A DNA stretch of 48,662 bases from Planctomycetota bacterium (GTDB lineage: Bacteria > Planctomycetota > Phycisphaerae > WQYP01): positions 1 to 48,662 of the forward strand of contig JAJZJL010000017.1 of assembly GCA_021810145.1 (NCBI GenBank). Reading direction: 5' to 3'. Below the pieces are notes generated by a model, which was not told where the DNA came from, ran no database searches, and was given only the letters and a program-made list of their open reading frames with translations. Position numbers and translations under genes: made by a program. Below are positions 34,974 through 45,800 of the stretch, piece after piece (positions within the stretch are counted from its first letter, which is position 1; each line of letters starts with the position of its first letter).

Positions 34974-35867
34974 TTATCCGGTTTTGCGCCGGTGTTTACG
35001 TTCCCACCAGAACATACTGCCCAAAAAAAACGTCAGGCTCAGAACCACCGCCACTCCACCGAGAAACATGACACGATATGCAACGGGCGTGTACTTGCCG
35101 GTATTGGGGTTAAATTGCGTGCACAACAGTGCGATTTCATCAAAGATATTGGTGATACGATTATCTCCAGCGTGCACAAGGGCCAGTTTTAAATCTGCCG
35201 GCACGTAGTGGATTCCAAAAAAATAATTTGCAATCTTGCCGGATGGTGTGATGACATAAATGGCGGCCTCATGATCGTACATGTGAATCGCCTGCTCCCA
35301 GACATAGTGAAAACCGATGGCCGCGGCCAGTTTGGCGCTGGCAGTGGAATGTTTTGGCTCAACCAGAAAGTGCCAATGTTTTCGGATAAGCGCTTTGAGC
35401 TTTTCCGGGGCTTCGGCGATATAACCGGCTTTTTTGTCCGCGGCCATGGCAACCGTATCTGACGGGTTAAAACTGACCGTGACCACTTCGTAGTCTTTTC
35501 CCAGGCGGCTCGACAGTTTGGTCATCGTGTGCAGCAGTCCTGCCTGAACGAATCCGCAGACTCCCCAGCACTGGAAGTTGATCAGATCGATAATGACCGG
35601 ACGGCCCTTATGAAAATAGCTCTTCAGACGAACGGTTTTCCCATGCGAATTGAGAAAGGTTAACGTCAAAGGAAGGTGCCCGCCGGGGTGCGGCGTAATA
35701 GATGCGGTTTTCATATCCCGGCTTTGCTGCACGGATGTCTGCATCGACCCGAACGCGCTGGCCTGCACCTGCGGAGGGGCGGAGAACCCGAACACGATGA
35801 GCATTGCCGTAAGCGCCGAAACCACGGAGAAGAGATGGCTGGGTGTCTTCTTTTTATTACACTTCAT
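34974..35867 (-). CDS. SCO1/SenC-family copper chaperone with C-terminal membrane anchor
   Basis: 297 residues. A signal sequence (SALTAMLIVFGFSA) precedes a thioredoxin-like domain with LINFQCWGVCGFVQAGLL (CxxxC, with Trp where most relatives have Pro). VTVSFNPSDT and HMYDHEAAIYVITPSG carry the His ligand region. A C-terminal helix (VMFLGGVAVVLSLTFFLG) then a basic tail anchors it. This longer SCO type occurs in planctomycete and acidobacterial respiratory clusters and supplies copper to the CuA site of cytochrome oxidase. ATG 35867 has AGGAGG 8 nt upstream; the longer frame to 36002 lacks one. No oxidase gene is nearby. Confidence 0.85.
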   Translation of the reverse strand: MKCNKKKTPSHLFSVVSALTAMLIVFGFSAPPQVQASAFGSMQTSVQQSRDMKTASITPHPGGHLPLTLTFLNSHGKTVRLKSYFHKGRPVIIDLINFQCWGVCGFVQAGLLHTMTKLSSRLGKDYEVVTVSFNPSDTVAMAADKKAGYIAEAPEKLKALIRKHWHFLVEPKHSTASAKLAAAIGFHYVWEQAIHMYDHEAAIYVITPSGKIANYFFGIHYVPADLKLALVHAGDNRITNIFDEIALLCTQFNPNTGKYTPVAYRVMFLGGVAVVLSLTFFLGSMFWWERKHRRKTG

Positions 35868-35875
35868 TAAATACG

Positions 35876-35881
35876 CCTCCT
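35876..35881 (-). promoter_or_regulatory. ribosome binding site fixing the SCO start
   Basis: AGGAGG on the minus strand, 8 nt before ATG 35867. It sits inside the longer open frame and so selects the shorter protein with a proper signal peptide. Confidence 0.7.
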
Positions 35882-35945
35882 GCTGCGCGCCGCAAGCGTT
35901 GATTTTTACCCACTGTTTAAGCAACTGCGACAAAATAATCTGCGT

Positions 35946-35992
35946 TCGTCTGCGCTTCAGACGACTGCCACCGTGCCCGACCACGCCGGGCA
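35946..35992. other. two adjacent hairpins upstream of the SCO gene
   Basis: TCGTCTG/CAGACGA (35946-35952, 35958-35964; 5-nt loop) and TGCCCG/CGGGCA (35974-35979, 35987-35992; 7-nt loop). They stand in the leader between the ClC stop and the SCO start and could terminate the ClC transcript or fold in the SCO leader. Confidence 0.35.
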
Positions 35993-36070
35993 TGAAACTC
36001 ATTCCTTACTTCCAGCGCGAGTATAGAAAACCGTAACCGGTAAATCAAGTGGATGTGGCGTTCTCCGAGC

Positions 36071-36085
36071 CGCAGTTCAACTGCG
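36071..36085. repeat. palindrome over the ClC stop codon
   Basis: CGCAGTT-C-AACTGCG, a perfect inverted repeat around one base, spanning the minus-strand stop (36077-36079). It shares the core CAGTTCAACTG with 25457-25471. Confidence 0.3.
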
Positions 36086-37954
36086 TTGCCGATGGGCTGT
36101 CAGTAAATCATCTCGGGTGATGATACCGATAATTTTTGAAGGTTCTTGCCGGTCCATTACGATCAGTCGGCCGACACCATGGCGAATCATCATTTGATCG
36201 GCTCGGCGCAGCAGGCAATCGCTGTAAATAACGACCGGTGGACGATGTATCATATCTCTGAGTTTGGTTTCCGGCGGGATGTCCGGATTAATCAGGTCAT
36301 GATCGGTCAATACGCCAATGAGATGATTCTGCGCATCGACAACCGGAAATCCGTCGTATGATTTATACTTTTCATCAGTTGAAAGTTTTTTGCGGGCGTT
36401 TGCGCACGATTCTTCCGCATCCAGTGAAATCGGATCGCGTGTGCAGGCTTCGATAACCAGAATGCTGTCCATGAAATCAGAGTGGGTTTTGAACAGCGCC
36501 CGGCCCCCGCGGCCGGCGAATTTTTCGGTCAGCAAATTGTTGCGCATCAGCGCGCAGGAAACCAGAAAGGATGTTGTACAGCCGGCCACGATGGGGGCCA
36601 GGCCATTCGGGCGTAAGGTTGTTTCAAAAGCAAATACAATCGAGGTTAACGGTGTCCATGTTGCGCCGCAAAACAGCGATGCCATTCCCACCAGTGCTGC
36701 GGCCCGGACATTGACATCGGCATCGGGGATGAAATGAACAATGCTGATGGCTATCACCGCACCCAGGGCGCTGCCGATATTAAATAATGGGGCCATGGTG
36801 CTGCCGGAAGTCCCGCTGCCCAGAGCCACGGTCCAGGATACAAGCCGGGTCAGTACCAGCATGGCCGCGAATTCAAAGCCAACTTTCCCATCCAGAATCG
36901 CGGAAATATTCACATAGCCAACACCCATCGATGGATTAAAAATAAGCCCGCAGACGCCCACGGCAAGGCCGCCGATGGCGGGCCACCACATCCAATGCAA
37001 CCGGCTGTATTTTTTGAAACCATCTTCCACCAGGTATACACCGTACGTCAAAAGGACCGCCGCTATGCCGCAGATAATGCCGATAATGGCATAGATCATC
37101 AACTGTTCCAATGTTGGTCGAGGCAGCGGCGGCATGGAAAATATGGGTTTGCCTCCCATAACAAGGATACGTAACGCACCAGCCACGCCTGCCGCAATCG
37201 CCACGGCGAGAATGGCAATGGGTTGGAATTCAAAAAGTAGAAGTTCCAGTGCCATAAGCACCGAGGCCAGCGGTGCGCCGAACGTCGCCGACATTCCCGC
37301 GGCGGCTCCAGCGGCCAGCAGCACACGCCGCCGGTCCTTTGTTACTGTAATAACCTGCCCGACAATTGAGCCTAAAGCTGCACCCGTCGCGATAATGGGG
37401 CCTTCCGCGCCGAATGGGCAGCCGGTGCCAATGCTGACCGCCGCCGACAAGGGTTTAAGTATTGCGACCCGCGGTGGAATTTTGCTGTCATGAAACAAAG
37501 CGCTGGCCATCGCTTCCGGGATACCGTGCCCACGGATCATTTCCGATCCGTAGCGAGCCATGAGTCCAACAATTAATCCGCCGCCAATCGGGATCAGTAA
37601 CACCCACCATCCGACATGAACCGTAGTCGGGGCAACAAATGCGAACGAAAACTTCTGGTTAAAGACCAGATTGGTAAATAAGCCGATCAGCTTAAACAAG
37701 CACCAGGCGGCCACTTCGCCCATCACGCCGATGATTACTGCCAGCAGGCATAAAAATAGTCCGCTGCGTCCCAGCAGGCCCCGGGCATCATTGACCGGTG
37801 GCTGTCCCAGCAGATCGGAATCATCCAAGACGGCAACGGGGCTTGGCTTATCGGCCGCCAAATGAGATTTTTCAACCGCGCCGTCACGGCTGGTGGCGGG
37901 TGTGGCGGCGTCGGTATTCTTCGGGGTACCGTCGTTGAGATCGCTATTTTCCAA
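36077..37954 (-). CDS. ClC-family chloride channel/transporter with CBS domains
   Basis: 625 residues: an 85-residue hydrophilic N-terminus, a ClC membrane domain of about 400 residues, and two CBS domains (from about 480). Filter motifs are GHGIPEAMASA (GSGIPE variant with His), GCPFGAEGPIIATG (gating Glu kept), and GSGTSGSTMAPLFN. CBS domains (VLTDHDLINPD, GIITRDDLLTA) usually bind adenine nucleotides and regulate flux. It could be an H+/Cl- antiporter or channel. The start is TTG 37954, with GGGAGG 4 nt before it and no ATG near. A second ClC gene lies upstream on the same strand. Confidence 0.9.
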   Translation of the reverse strand: MENSDLNDGTPKNTDAATPATSRDGAVEKSHLAADKPSPVAVLDDSDLLGQPPVNDARGLLGRSGLFLCLLAVIIGVMGEVAAWCLFKLIGLFTNLVFNQKFSFAFVAPTTVHVGWWVLLIPIGGGLIVGLMARYGSEMIRGHGIPEAMASALFHDSKIPPRVAILKPLSAAVSIGTGCPFGAEGPIIATGAALGSIVGQVITVTKDRRRVLLAAGAAAGMSATFGAPLASVLMALELLLFEFQPIAILAVAIAAGVAGALRILVMGGKPIFSMPPLPRPTLEQLMIYAIIGIICGIAAVLLTYGVYLVEDGFKKYSRLHWMWWPAIGGLAVGVCGLIFNPSMGVGYVNISAILDGKVGFEFAAMLVLTRLVSWTVALGSGTSGSTMAPLFNIGSALGAVIAISIVHFIPDADVNVRAAALVGMASLFCGATWTPLTSIVFAFETTLRPNGLAPIVAGCTTSFLVSCALMRNNLLTEKFAGRGGRALFKTHSDFMDSILVIEACTRDPISLDAEESCANARKKLSTDEKYKSYDGFPVVDAQNHLIGVLTDHDLINPDIPPETKLRDMIHRPPVVIYSDCLLRRADQMMIRHGVGRLIVMDRQEPSKIIGIITRDDLLTAHRQRS

Positions 37955-38161
37955 TACGCCTCCCGTAAAAGACCTCTTGATACGCAGTATATCCTGTGCG
38001 GGTCACCTGAACGCTTCCTTTTGCCCGGATTGCTCAATGTTCTGGTAGACCGTCGCTACTTGAGATAGTATCCAATTCTTCAGCGCATGGCAATTCATCG
38101 CGGTTCGTTGCGGTACGAAAATGGTTTGACTGCGTGAGCCTTTTGCGATCTGCCCTTGGCG

Positions 38162-40084
38162 TTATACAGCCAGTTCCCCGGAGAGTTCCTGCTGATATCG
38201 CTTCATTAATTCGGATCGTGTTAAAAAGCCCAGCAACCCCGGAATTTTTTCCGCCGGGTTGGTATCATCCAAAACGGCCAGGCGTGAAACCTCAAAGCGC
38301 CCGAACATCGCCAGAGCCGCATCCAGCGTATCATGAAATTTTATCGGTGGAACATCCGCTCGCATTACTTCGCCTACCAGCAGTAATGGGGCCGCTTCCG
38401 GCTCCAGCAGCACCGTTTTCAAATCATCAATGGTCAACAAGCCCAGATAATTGCCTGTTTTGTCCATAACCACAAAATCTTCCACACCTTCTTCATGACT
38501 GCGTGATAAAATGCTCGAAAGCGGCTCATCTGGCCGTGCCACAGGTGCCTTCACCAGCACCAGTTGATCCAGGCCGATGCGCTGCAAGGCGCTGATACCT
38601 ACCGCAGCGCCCAGCTTGACGCCCAGTTTTTTCAGCGGCAATGTGTACAGGCTTTCCCCTACCATTAACTGTTGAATGACCGTTGCGGTAACGGCCGCGA
38701 GCATAATCGGCACCATCACCGCGTAATTCTGAGTTAGTTCAAATAACAGAATAATCGCTGTCAAAGGAGCCTGTATGACTGCCGCCAGTACCGCGCCCAT
38801 GCCGACCAGTGCATACGTGCTCGGATCAGCCGCAAGGCCATAATGGGTTAAAACCAGTCCCACCGCGCCACCGCCTGCCGCGCCAATAAATAGCGCCGGG
38901 GCAAATACGCCGCCGGAGCCACCCGGCGCCAGTGTGAATGATGTTGCGATAATCTTGAGAGCGCAGACTGCCAGAAGAAATTCCAGCGTAAGCTTCGCGG
39001 CTGCTCCGCCGGCAAAATGCATCCCTGAATACCACTGCGGGTCAATCATTCGCAATATGGTGGGATATCCATCGCTGAAAATCGGCATATACCCTTGTGC
39101 ATATCGCTGATGTAAAAATGGATCGCCGCGGAAAACGATCAACATGGCGATGCCGCAAACGCCGGAAAGGGCCGCGCCAATGGCCGGATGCAGAAAATAT
39201 GGTATGCGCTTCTGATGCTCTTGGGAAAAATCTTCAATCAGAATATAGAATCGCGTAAATCCCACGGCCAGTAAACCGCAAACGGCTCCCAGCAGAAGAT
39301 AATAGGGGAGTTGTCCGAAGGTAAAAACAAAAGCCGGGCCGCTGGTAGGCATTTGGAACAGCCCTCGTGCCGCTCCGCCCCCGGAAAGCCCAACATACAT
39401 GGTTGAAGCCATCACCGATGAAATGACAATGGGTGTCAGTGTTCGCACGGAAAAATCACGCAACAGTACTTCCATGGCGAACAGCACGCCCGCGATCGGG
39501 GCGCCGAAAACCGCACTGATGCCCGCAGCTGCGCCGCAACCCAGTAATATTGGCATGTTGCGGCGGGAAAATCCCAAGGTATTACCGCATAACGCTCCGA
39601 TCGATGCGCCAATGACCGCAATCGGGGCTTCCGGACCTGCCGATCCGCCGCTGCCAATAGTTAAGCTGCTGGCAACCAGCGTTTCAATGCCTAATGACGC
39701 CTTAAGTTTTCCGGATTCACGCGACAACGAGTGCAGCAATCCGGCTAAACCGTGTAATTGGGACTTCTGCCGGCCCCACAATCGTCGCCACAGCACCAGG
39801 GCCAAACCTCCAACGGCGGGAATCAGAGGCAGACAAACATAGCAGGGCCACCATGTGGTGGCGTGAGTGGATTTGACCGCCGGCAGATAGTAATGATTTT
39901 CTATGAGCTTAACGGTTTGTTCAAAAAGCCATGTCGCCACGCCCGTCAATAGGCCGACCACGAACGACAGCCCAATCAGCAAGGTCTGTTCACGAATGCC
40001 CCATCGTGCCAGTTGCTGCTGCCCGCGCAACTGCCAGGCCAGCATCCAACGTTTCAATTTGCTGATCGGGGGAGTCAAACGCAT
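38162..40084 (-). CDS. ClC-family chloride channel/transporter with CBS domains (second paralogue)
   Basis: About 640 residues, with a ClC core and a C-terminal CBS pair (LLTIDDLKTVL, PGLLGFLTRSELMKRYQQEL). The motifs are GSGGSAGPEAPIAVIG (Glu kept, but PEAP in place of xEGP), GAPIAGVLFAMEVLLRDFS, and APGGSGGVFAPALFIGAAGG, the classical GxFxP filter. It differs enough from the next gene to suggest separate roles rather than a recent duplication. ATG 40084 is preferred; TTG 40090 is also in frame, closer to GAGG. It is divergent from the TPS pair. Confidence 0.9.
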   Translation of the reverse strand: MRLTPPISKLKRWMLAWQLRGQQQLARWGIREQTLLIGLSFVVGLLTGVATWLFEQTVKLIENHYYLPAVKSTHATTWWPCYVCLPLIPAVGGLALVLWRRLWGRQKSQLHGLAGLLHSLSRESGKLKASLGIETLVASSLTIGSGGSAGPEAPIAVIGASIGALCGNTLGFSRRNMPILLGCGAAAGISAVFGAPIAGVLFAMEVLLRDFSVRTLTPIVISSVMASTMYVGLSGGGAARGLFQMPTSGPAFVFTFGQLPYYLLLGAVCGLLAVGFTRFYILIEDFSQEHQKRIPYFLHPAIGAALSGVCGIAMLIVFRGDPFLHQRYAQGYMPIFSDGYPTILRMIDPQWYSGMHFAGGAAAKLTLEFLLAVCALKIIATSFTLAPGGSGGVFAPALFIGAAGGGAVGLVLTHYGLAADPSTYALVGMGAVLAAVIQAPLTAIILLFELTQNYAVMVPIMLAAVTATVIQQLMVGESLYTLPLKKLGVKLGAAVGISALQRIGLDQLVLVKAPVARPDEPLSSILSRSHEEGVEDFVVMDKTGNYLGLLTIDDLKTVLLEPEAAPLLLVGEVMRADVPPIKFHDTLDAALAMFGRFEVSRLAVLDDTNPAEKIPGLLGFLTRSELMKRYQQELSGELAV

Positions 40085-40090
40085 TAACAA

Positions 40091-40583
40091 TCGGCCTCAT
40101 CCATAAACCATGATTTACCATAAAACCGCGTAATCGACAATCCATGGATGGCACATCCATCACATGCCCGAAGCCCGCGGCTCGGGTATATGTTATGCCA
40201 AAATTTGGTAACGGTGGTGAGCCGCCGGAAGAAAAGCGGTGCGTTGCAGCTTTCGGCATGACTTGCTCAGAAATTACTTCACTTCCAGCGGGGGAATTTG
40301 ACGATTTGCTTTGTTTTTTTTGCAATTGTTGTAGAATAATAGTCTGTTGTGTCGGCTAGCTGTTAGTCCGTCGGGTTGAGGATAATGCTGCGATTGATTT
40401 TGGTCTGGGAGCGGAGAGTTGGCACCCGGTATTAGAAGCAACTCAACAGGAAAATCATCGGTGTTGTCCCGGTAAGTAGTATATCGTCTCCGACACGGCG
40501 CAATTGCCAGGATGCATTGGGATATTCAACGCTCAATGCGATGTAATGCTCATAAAAAATGCGAGCGATTCATGGGAGTTTCG
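40091..40583. other. 493-bp divergent region before the TPS pair
   Basis: No supported gene; a 71-codon frame at 40144-40359 is Cys-rich at its end because of the T-tract and lacks a ribosome site. A T-rich stretch, TTGTTT (40311) with TAGAAT (40332-40337), is a possible promoter with a short 15-bp spacer. A leader of about 240 bp would then precede tpsB. The frame upstream of ATG 40584 (from 40512) does not look coding. Confidence 0.4.
40574..40578 (+). promoter_or_regulatory. ribosome binding site for the TpsB gene
   Basis: GGGAG, 5 nt before ATG 40584. It supports that start over the upstream ATG at 40512. Confidence 0.45.
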
Positions 40584-42740
40584 ATGATTCTGGGCGCAAA
40601 TGGCAGATCGACTAAAATGGAAAACGCGCATTCACGCTTTCTTTCGCAGATTTCACAAGCTGCAACGCGGCTTATCGCCGTTACCGTTCTGGTCACGATG
40701 TATCATGGACCCGGCCGTGCCCATGGTGATTCGGTTGTGGGGGTGATGGCAGAACCGTCGGCAACGGGAAGCGGACATGTTTCGGCATCAGGTCCGAGCA
40801 CATCTGTTACCGGCGGGCACATGAAAAAGGTAAAACCGGCAGTACTTCAACATTCGGAGCCTGCTGTCGGAAAAGCCAGTTATAGGCCCGCAAAATTACC
40901 ACCGGCCACACCGGCGGATGGTCCGGGGTATACAGTAGGCAGATTTGTTATTGGATATAAATATCCGCGCCGATTATTGCCGCTGATAGCCACGCTCATG
41001 GACAAGCCATTACGGTTGGCGCGGTGTCAAGGGGGATTTGTGGCGGCGGAGCGGATGGTGGCGGGAAAGCGGACCGTGCGGCCAGATTATCCAACGGTAA
41101 CCCTTTCGCTGGCTGAAATAAATGCTGAACATAAATCGCAACACTTTTATTTAAGCGCTTTGGAAAGTATTGAGCAGCAGTTGGTTCAATATGTGAACCA
41201 GGCGGGAATTATCGGGGTATTTGTTCAGATATCGGGAAAGGACTTTCGCGGACAGCGGGATATACGCAGACGTGGCGATACCACGCTGCATTTGACCATT
41301 CACGAAGCGATTGTACAGCAGGTACGAACCATCGCATCCGGACCGGGCTTTGGCGGAAGGAGAACCATCAATGATCCGCGCACGAACTTCATCCGTGCCG
41401 ATTCGCCGATTCAATCAACGACCAAGCCTGCAACAAACGCCGCCGCGAACGATATTCTGGAAAAGCACTGGCTCAACGATTATGTGCTGCGCCTCAACCA
41501 GCAGCCGGGACGGCAGGTCAGCATTGCGCTTTCGCCTGGCAGCAAGCCGGATTCGGTTATCCTGGATTATCTGGTACATGAGGCCAAACCCTGGCTGGTC
41601 TACTCCCAGATATCCAATACCGGCACGCCACAAACCAGCTCACTGGTGGAGCAATTCGGGTTTATTGATGATCAATTAACCGGTAACGATGACATCCTGA
41701 GTGTTAATTATGACACCGCCAGCTTTACCAAGGCCCAGGATGTCAATGTATCTTATCAATTTCCAATATTCGGAATTGATCGCCTGCAAGGACGTATCTT
41801 TGGCGGCTATCAGCAGTATAACGCCTCCAATGTGGGCTTGGGGAATTTGAATTTTAACGGGCGTACCGCTTTCGGCGGCGGTGAACTGATTTTGAATCTG
41901 GCACAATTCAGAAACCTGTTTATTTATGGTGTGCTGGGGGCGCAATATCAGCAGGTGAATGTTGACAACGTGAGTTTTCAGCAGAGCGGAAGCGCGGATT
42001 TCATTTTGCCATATATTTCCTTGCGTTTGAACCGCACGGGCGACACATCGCATCAGACTGGAAATGTTACGCTTTTGGGGCAGTACACCGGCGCATCGCA
42101 GCAGTCTTTGAATAATCTCGGGCGATTGAATACCAATCCAACATGGGCCATTTTGCAAGCGGCTGCTGAAGATTCCTTTTATCTTGAGCCGTTGCTGTTT
42201 CATAAGGATTTTGCCGAGGGCCGCAGTACGCTTGCCAATCAAATCCTTTTGCGTGTCAGCGGACAGTATGCGTTTGGTCAGAGGCTGATTCCTCAGGAAG
42301 AATCGGTTATTGGCGGATTGTATTCCGTGCGCGGTTATCCCCAGTCCATTGTTGCCGGTGACAGCGGTATTTATGGAACCGTCCAGTACAACCTGCATAT
42401 TCCACGGCTGTTTCCAGTGAATGCAAATCCTAAAACCAGAATATTTGGCCACATTTTCCGGGTTTCTCCGCAGACGCCTTACGGACGCCCGGACTGGGAT
42501 CTGGTATTAAGCGCCTTTGTTGATGGCGGAGAGGTGGCGCAAAGTCAGAAACAATCGTATGAAGCCGGGGCAACGCTGATCAGCACGGGTCTTGGTGCGA
42601 AAGTGACCATATCAAGAAATATCAGTGCTTTGGTGGATTGGGGAGTGGCTCTGAATCCGGTTAGCGCAGCCGCTACCGGCCAAGGAGGCGTGACCGCCGG
42701 TTCAAGTGTCGTAAACTTTGTATTTTCAGTGAGCTATTAG
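40584..42740 (+). CDS. TpsB outer-membrane transporter (ShlB/FhaC/HecB family)
   Basis: About 718 residues. A signal (TRLIAVTVLVTMYHGPGRAHG) is followed by a Pro/Thr/Ala-rich linker, a POTRA-like region (about 110-265), then a 16-stranded beta-barrel with alternating aromatic strands and a final Phe-containing strand ending VNFVFSVSY. The conserved barrel-loop motif is VRGY (582-585, in GGLYSVRGYPQSIV). TpsB proteins fold into the outer membrane and export one partner TpsA through the barrel; the POTRA domains bind the TPS signal of the partner. The tpsA gene begins 75 bp downstream. This arrangement implies a diderm envelope. Confidence 0.88.
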   Translation: MILGANGRSTKMENAHSRFLSQISQAATRLIAVTVLVTMYHGPGRAHGDSVVGVMAEPSATGSGHVSASGPSTSVTGGHMKKVKPAVLQHSEPAVGKASYRPAKLPPATPADGPGYTVGRFVIGYKYPRRLLPLIATLMDKPLRLARCQGGFVAAERMVAGKRTVRPDYPTVTLSLAEINAEHKSQHFYLSALESIEQQLVQYVNQAGIIGVFVQISGKDFRGQRDIRRRGDTTLHLTIHEAIVQQVRTIASGPGFGGRRTINDPRTNFIRADSPIQSTTKPATNAAANDILEKHWLNDYVLRLNQQPGRQVSIALSPGSKPDSVILDYLVHEAKPWLVYSQISNTGTPQTSSLVEQFGFIDDQLTGNDDILSVNYDTASFTKAQDVNVSYQFPIFGIDRLQGRIFGGYQQYNASNVGLGNLNFNGRTAFGGGELILNLAQFRNLFIYGVLGAQYQQVNVDNVSFQQSGSADFILPYISLRLNRTGDTSHQTGNVTLLGQYTGASQQSLNNLGRLNTNPTWAILQAAAEDSFYLEPLLFHKDFAEGRSTLANQILLRVSGQYAFGQRLIPQEESVIGGLYSVRGYPQSIVAGDSGIYGTVQYNLHIPRLFPVNANPKTRIFGHIFRVSPQTPYGRPDWDLVLSAFVDGGEVAQSQKQSYEAGATLISTGLGAKVTISRNISALVDWGVALNPVSAAATGQGGVTAGSSVVNFVFSVSY

Positions 42741-42815
42741 CCGGTGAATGTGATTTGAATTGTTAAACGGCAAGCCATGGAGGGTTTGGAATTTATTTTA
42801 AGGAGAAGAGCGACA

Positions 42816-45800
42816 ATGTCATGCAGGATGGATCATACTGAAATGCACCATAAATATGCTCGAAAAGCCGCTCGCTCATCGGATGGCCGGCGGGGCGTTG
42901 GCAAGGTATTGCCGCGGCGATCACTTGCACTTTTAACCGTTGCCGCAGCGATGGCATTGCCGATTGTTACCGCATACGCTGGCGGGCCGATTCAAGTTGC
43001 CAATGTGGCCTCCGGAACCGCGGCATTTGCGCAATCGGGAAGCGTTACCACCATTACCGCCGCCAACAATACCATTATCAACTATCAGAAATTTGATATT
43101 CCGCACGGCAACACGGTAAATTTTATTCAGCCTTCCGCATCGGCTCGGGTGCTTAACCGGATCATCGGTCCGTCGCCGACGCACATAGACGGTACGCTCA
43201 ATGCCAATGGCTCGGTCTATTTTGTAAATCCGGCCGGAGTTATGTTTGGTGCGGGAGCGGTGGTGAATGTCGGGCAGCTTTATGCCGCGGCCGGGCATTT
43301 ATCCGACAGTCACTTTCTCTCCGGTATCAACGCTTTTACCGATAACAGCGGTTCAGTTGTCAATGCCGGGGTCATCAAAGCTGACAACGTGACATTTGCA
43401 GCACGCAATATCAGCAACAACGGCACGATTCTCACGCCGAAGGGAATGGTGGTCCTGGCGGCCGGCAAGGATATCTATGTCAGCAAGCTTGGATCACCCT
43501 TTGTGGTGCAAGTTTCCGGCAACTCGAACGCTGGCAGCGCCGCCGCCGGCGTAAGTAACAGCGGAACAATTGACGCCGCCGGAGGCGATGTGGCCATTCG
43601 CGCCGGCGATATGTATTCACTGGCGATTAACACCAGCGGCACCATTCACGCGAGTAATATCAGCATTAAGGCAGCCGGCAATCATTCAACAGTTCTGGTT
43701 TCCGGTCAGTTAAACGCAACGGATCAGGGGGCCAATTCCACGGGGGGAACAATCAGCGTTAATGGTGGAAGAATCGGTATTGGTATTGCAACGGATGCGG
43801 CGGGCCATTTCCGCAGCGCAGCGGCCACGCTGGATGCCGCAGGAATCAATGGCGGCGGGAAGATTTTAATCGGTGTCAAGCCTGATGCCGCCTCGGCAAC
43901 CGGTTACAGCGATGCCAGTGAATATGATTTTATCGGTGCCTTAGCGCTATTGAATGCTTCGGCAACTGTTCACGGCAACGGCGGCCTGGTGGATACATCC
44001 GGACAGGTATTGCAGGTAAGTCCAGGGGCGGTGATCCAAGCGGCTGGTGCGGGAGGCGGCAGCGCGGGTGAGTGGCTGCTGGATCCGGCCAGTATCACCA
44101 TCACATCATCTGCATCAACATCCACGGCGGGATACTGGAGCGGTGCGACGCCTGCGCACGGGACATTTGAGCCGCTTTCGGCTTCGTCCGGCAGCTATAC
44201 AACTGCGGGAACGGTGGACACCGGCACGATCAACGCCGCCTTGCAGGCAGGCGACGATGTCACGATTACCACAAGCAACGGCAGTACTGGCGGCACAGGC
44301 AATATCATGGTTAATGCGACTATTGCGCCGATCTTCAATTTTAGTGTCTCGACCACCGTGGCGTTGTCATTGGATGCCGCCAACAGCATTACAGTTAACA
44401 ACTCGATCACGTCCTCATCCACCGGTACTACGATACCGGCGTTCAATGTTGTACTGAATGCCGGTGAGTCGGCGAACAATTCCAGCGTAACGATCGCGGC
44501 CGCCATCGGCTCAAGTTCGGGTAGTGGTGTATCTTCGCTAAGTGTCAACGCCGCCGCTGGCACCGCAGTGACCGGCGGAACCATAACTTTTAATCCCGGG
44601 GGATCAGTAACAACCTCGGGTAATGGACAGACTTACAGCAATGCTTTGACCCTTGCCACCAACACCGTATTGAACGACACCGGAACTGGCGGCATCGTCT
44701 TGGGTGGTTCTGTCAACGCAACGACCTCGGGAGGGGCGTCGCTATCGATTAACACGGGCGGAACGATCAGCTCCAGCGGCCCGATTGGAAATTCAAAAGA
44801 ACTTTCCGATGTCTCTTTTGATGGTGGCGGTGGCATCGCGATTAATGGCGGAACGGTGGTGACCGTGAGTTCACAGGCCTTTACCGGCCCGATGACCCTG
44901 GGAGCCAGCACAACGTTTTCAAGCACCGGTACCGGTAGCAGTGCCGGCAATTTAACCTTCGGTGCTGTCAATGGCCAAGGCTTTAATATCACTGCTGATG
45001 CGGCAGGCAGCACATCGGTGATTACCGCCGGGGGCACAATAACGGATACCAGTTCCACAACCAATAATGGTGGAGTTATAAGTATAAATTCCAGCGGAAC
45101 CGCGGTGGTTTCATCGACTGGTTCAATTGATGTCACTGGCAATACTACCACCGCGACCGGCGGTGGGAACGCGGGAGCCATTACAATAATAGGTAGTACT
45201 GGCGTAACCGTTGATGGAAATCTATCGGCAGCCGGCGGCAACAGCTCGGCCAGTGGCAGCACTGGCGGCCCCGGCGGTGGCATTCTGATTTCTTCGGTGT
45301 CGGGGAATATCAGTGTGTCGGGCGTCACAATTAATACCAGTGGTGGAAGCGATGGGGCCACCAGTGATGGTGGCGGCGGCGGCGTTGGAATTGATGCAAC
45401 AGGGGCTGGTGGCATTTCACTTACGGGAGTCAGCATCCATACGTCATCGCAAGGCGTAGGCGGTGCCGGTGCCATCGCCATATACTCAGCTACCGGTACG
45501 ATCGCAATCACCGGATCCACGTTCAACAGCTCAGGAGCTGGAGGCGGAGCGGTGGGAGTGCATACAGCGGCTGATGTGACGCTTTCCGGTGCGAATGTTA
45601 TCACGACAAGCGGAATCACCGGTGCCACTCTGGGCGGCGGCGGAGGCATCAGTGGTACTGCCGCCTCGCTGGTTGTCGGAGGCGGTTCGGGTAATGGCGG
45701 TGCTGGCAATGGCGGAGGGGTTTCCGGCGGGGTTGCAAGTGCCGGCTCGTCGACGCCAAATTCCAGTGCGGGTGCTAGTACCACCGGCGGAAGCAGCGGT

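Noticed and set aside
40144..40359. 71-codon ORF in the ClC/tpsB gap
   Set aside because: It ends in a Cys/Phe run produced by the T-tract and has no ribosome site.
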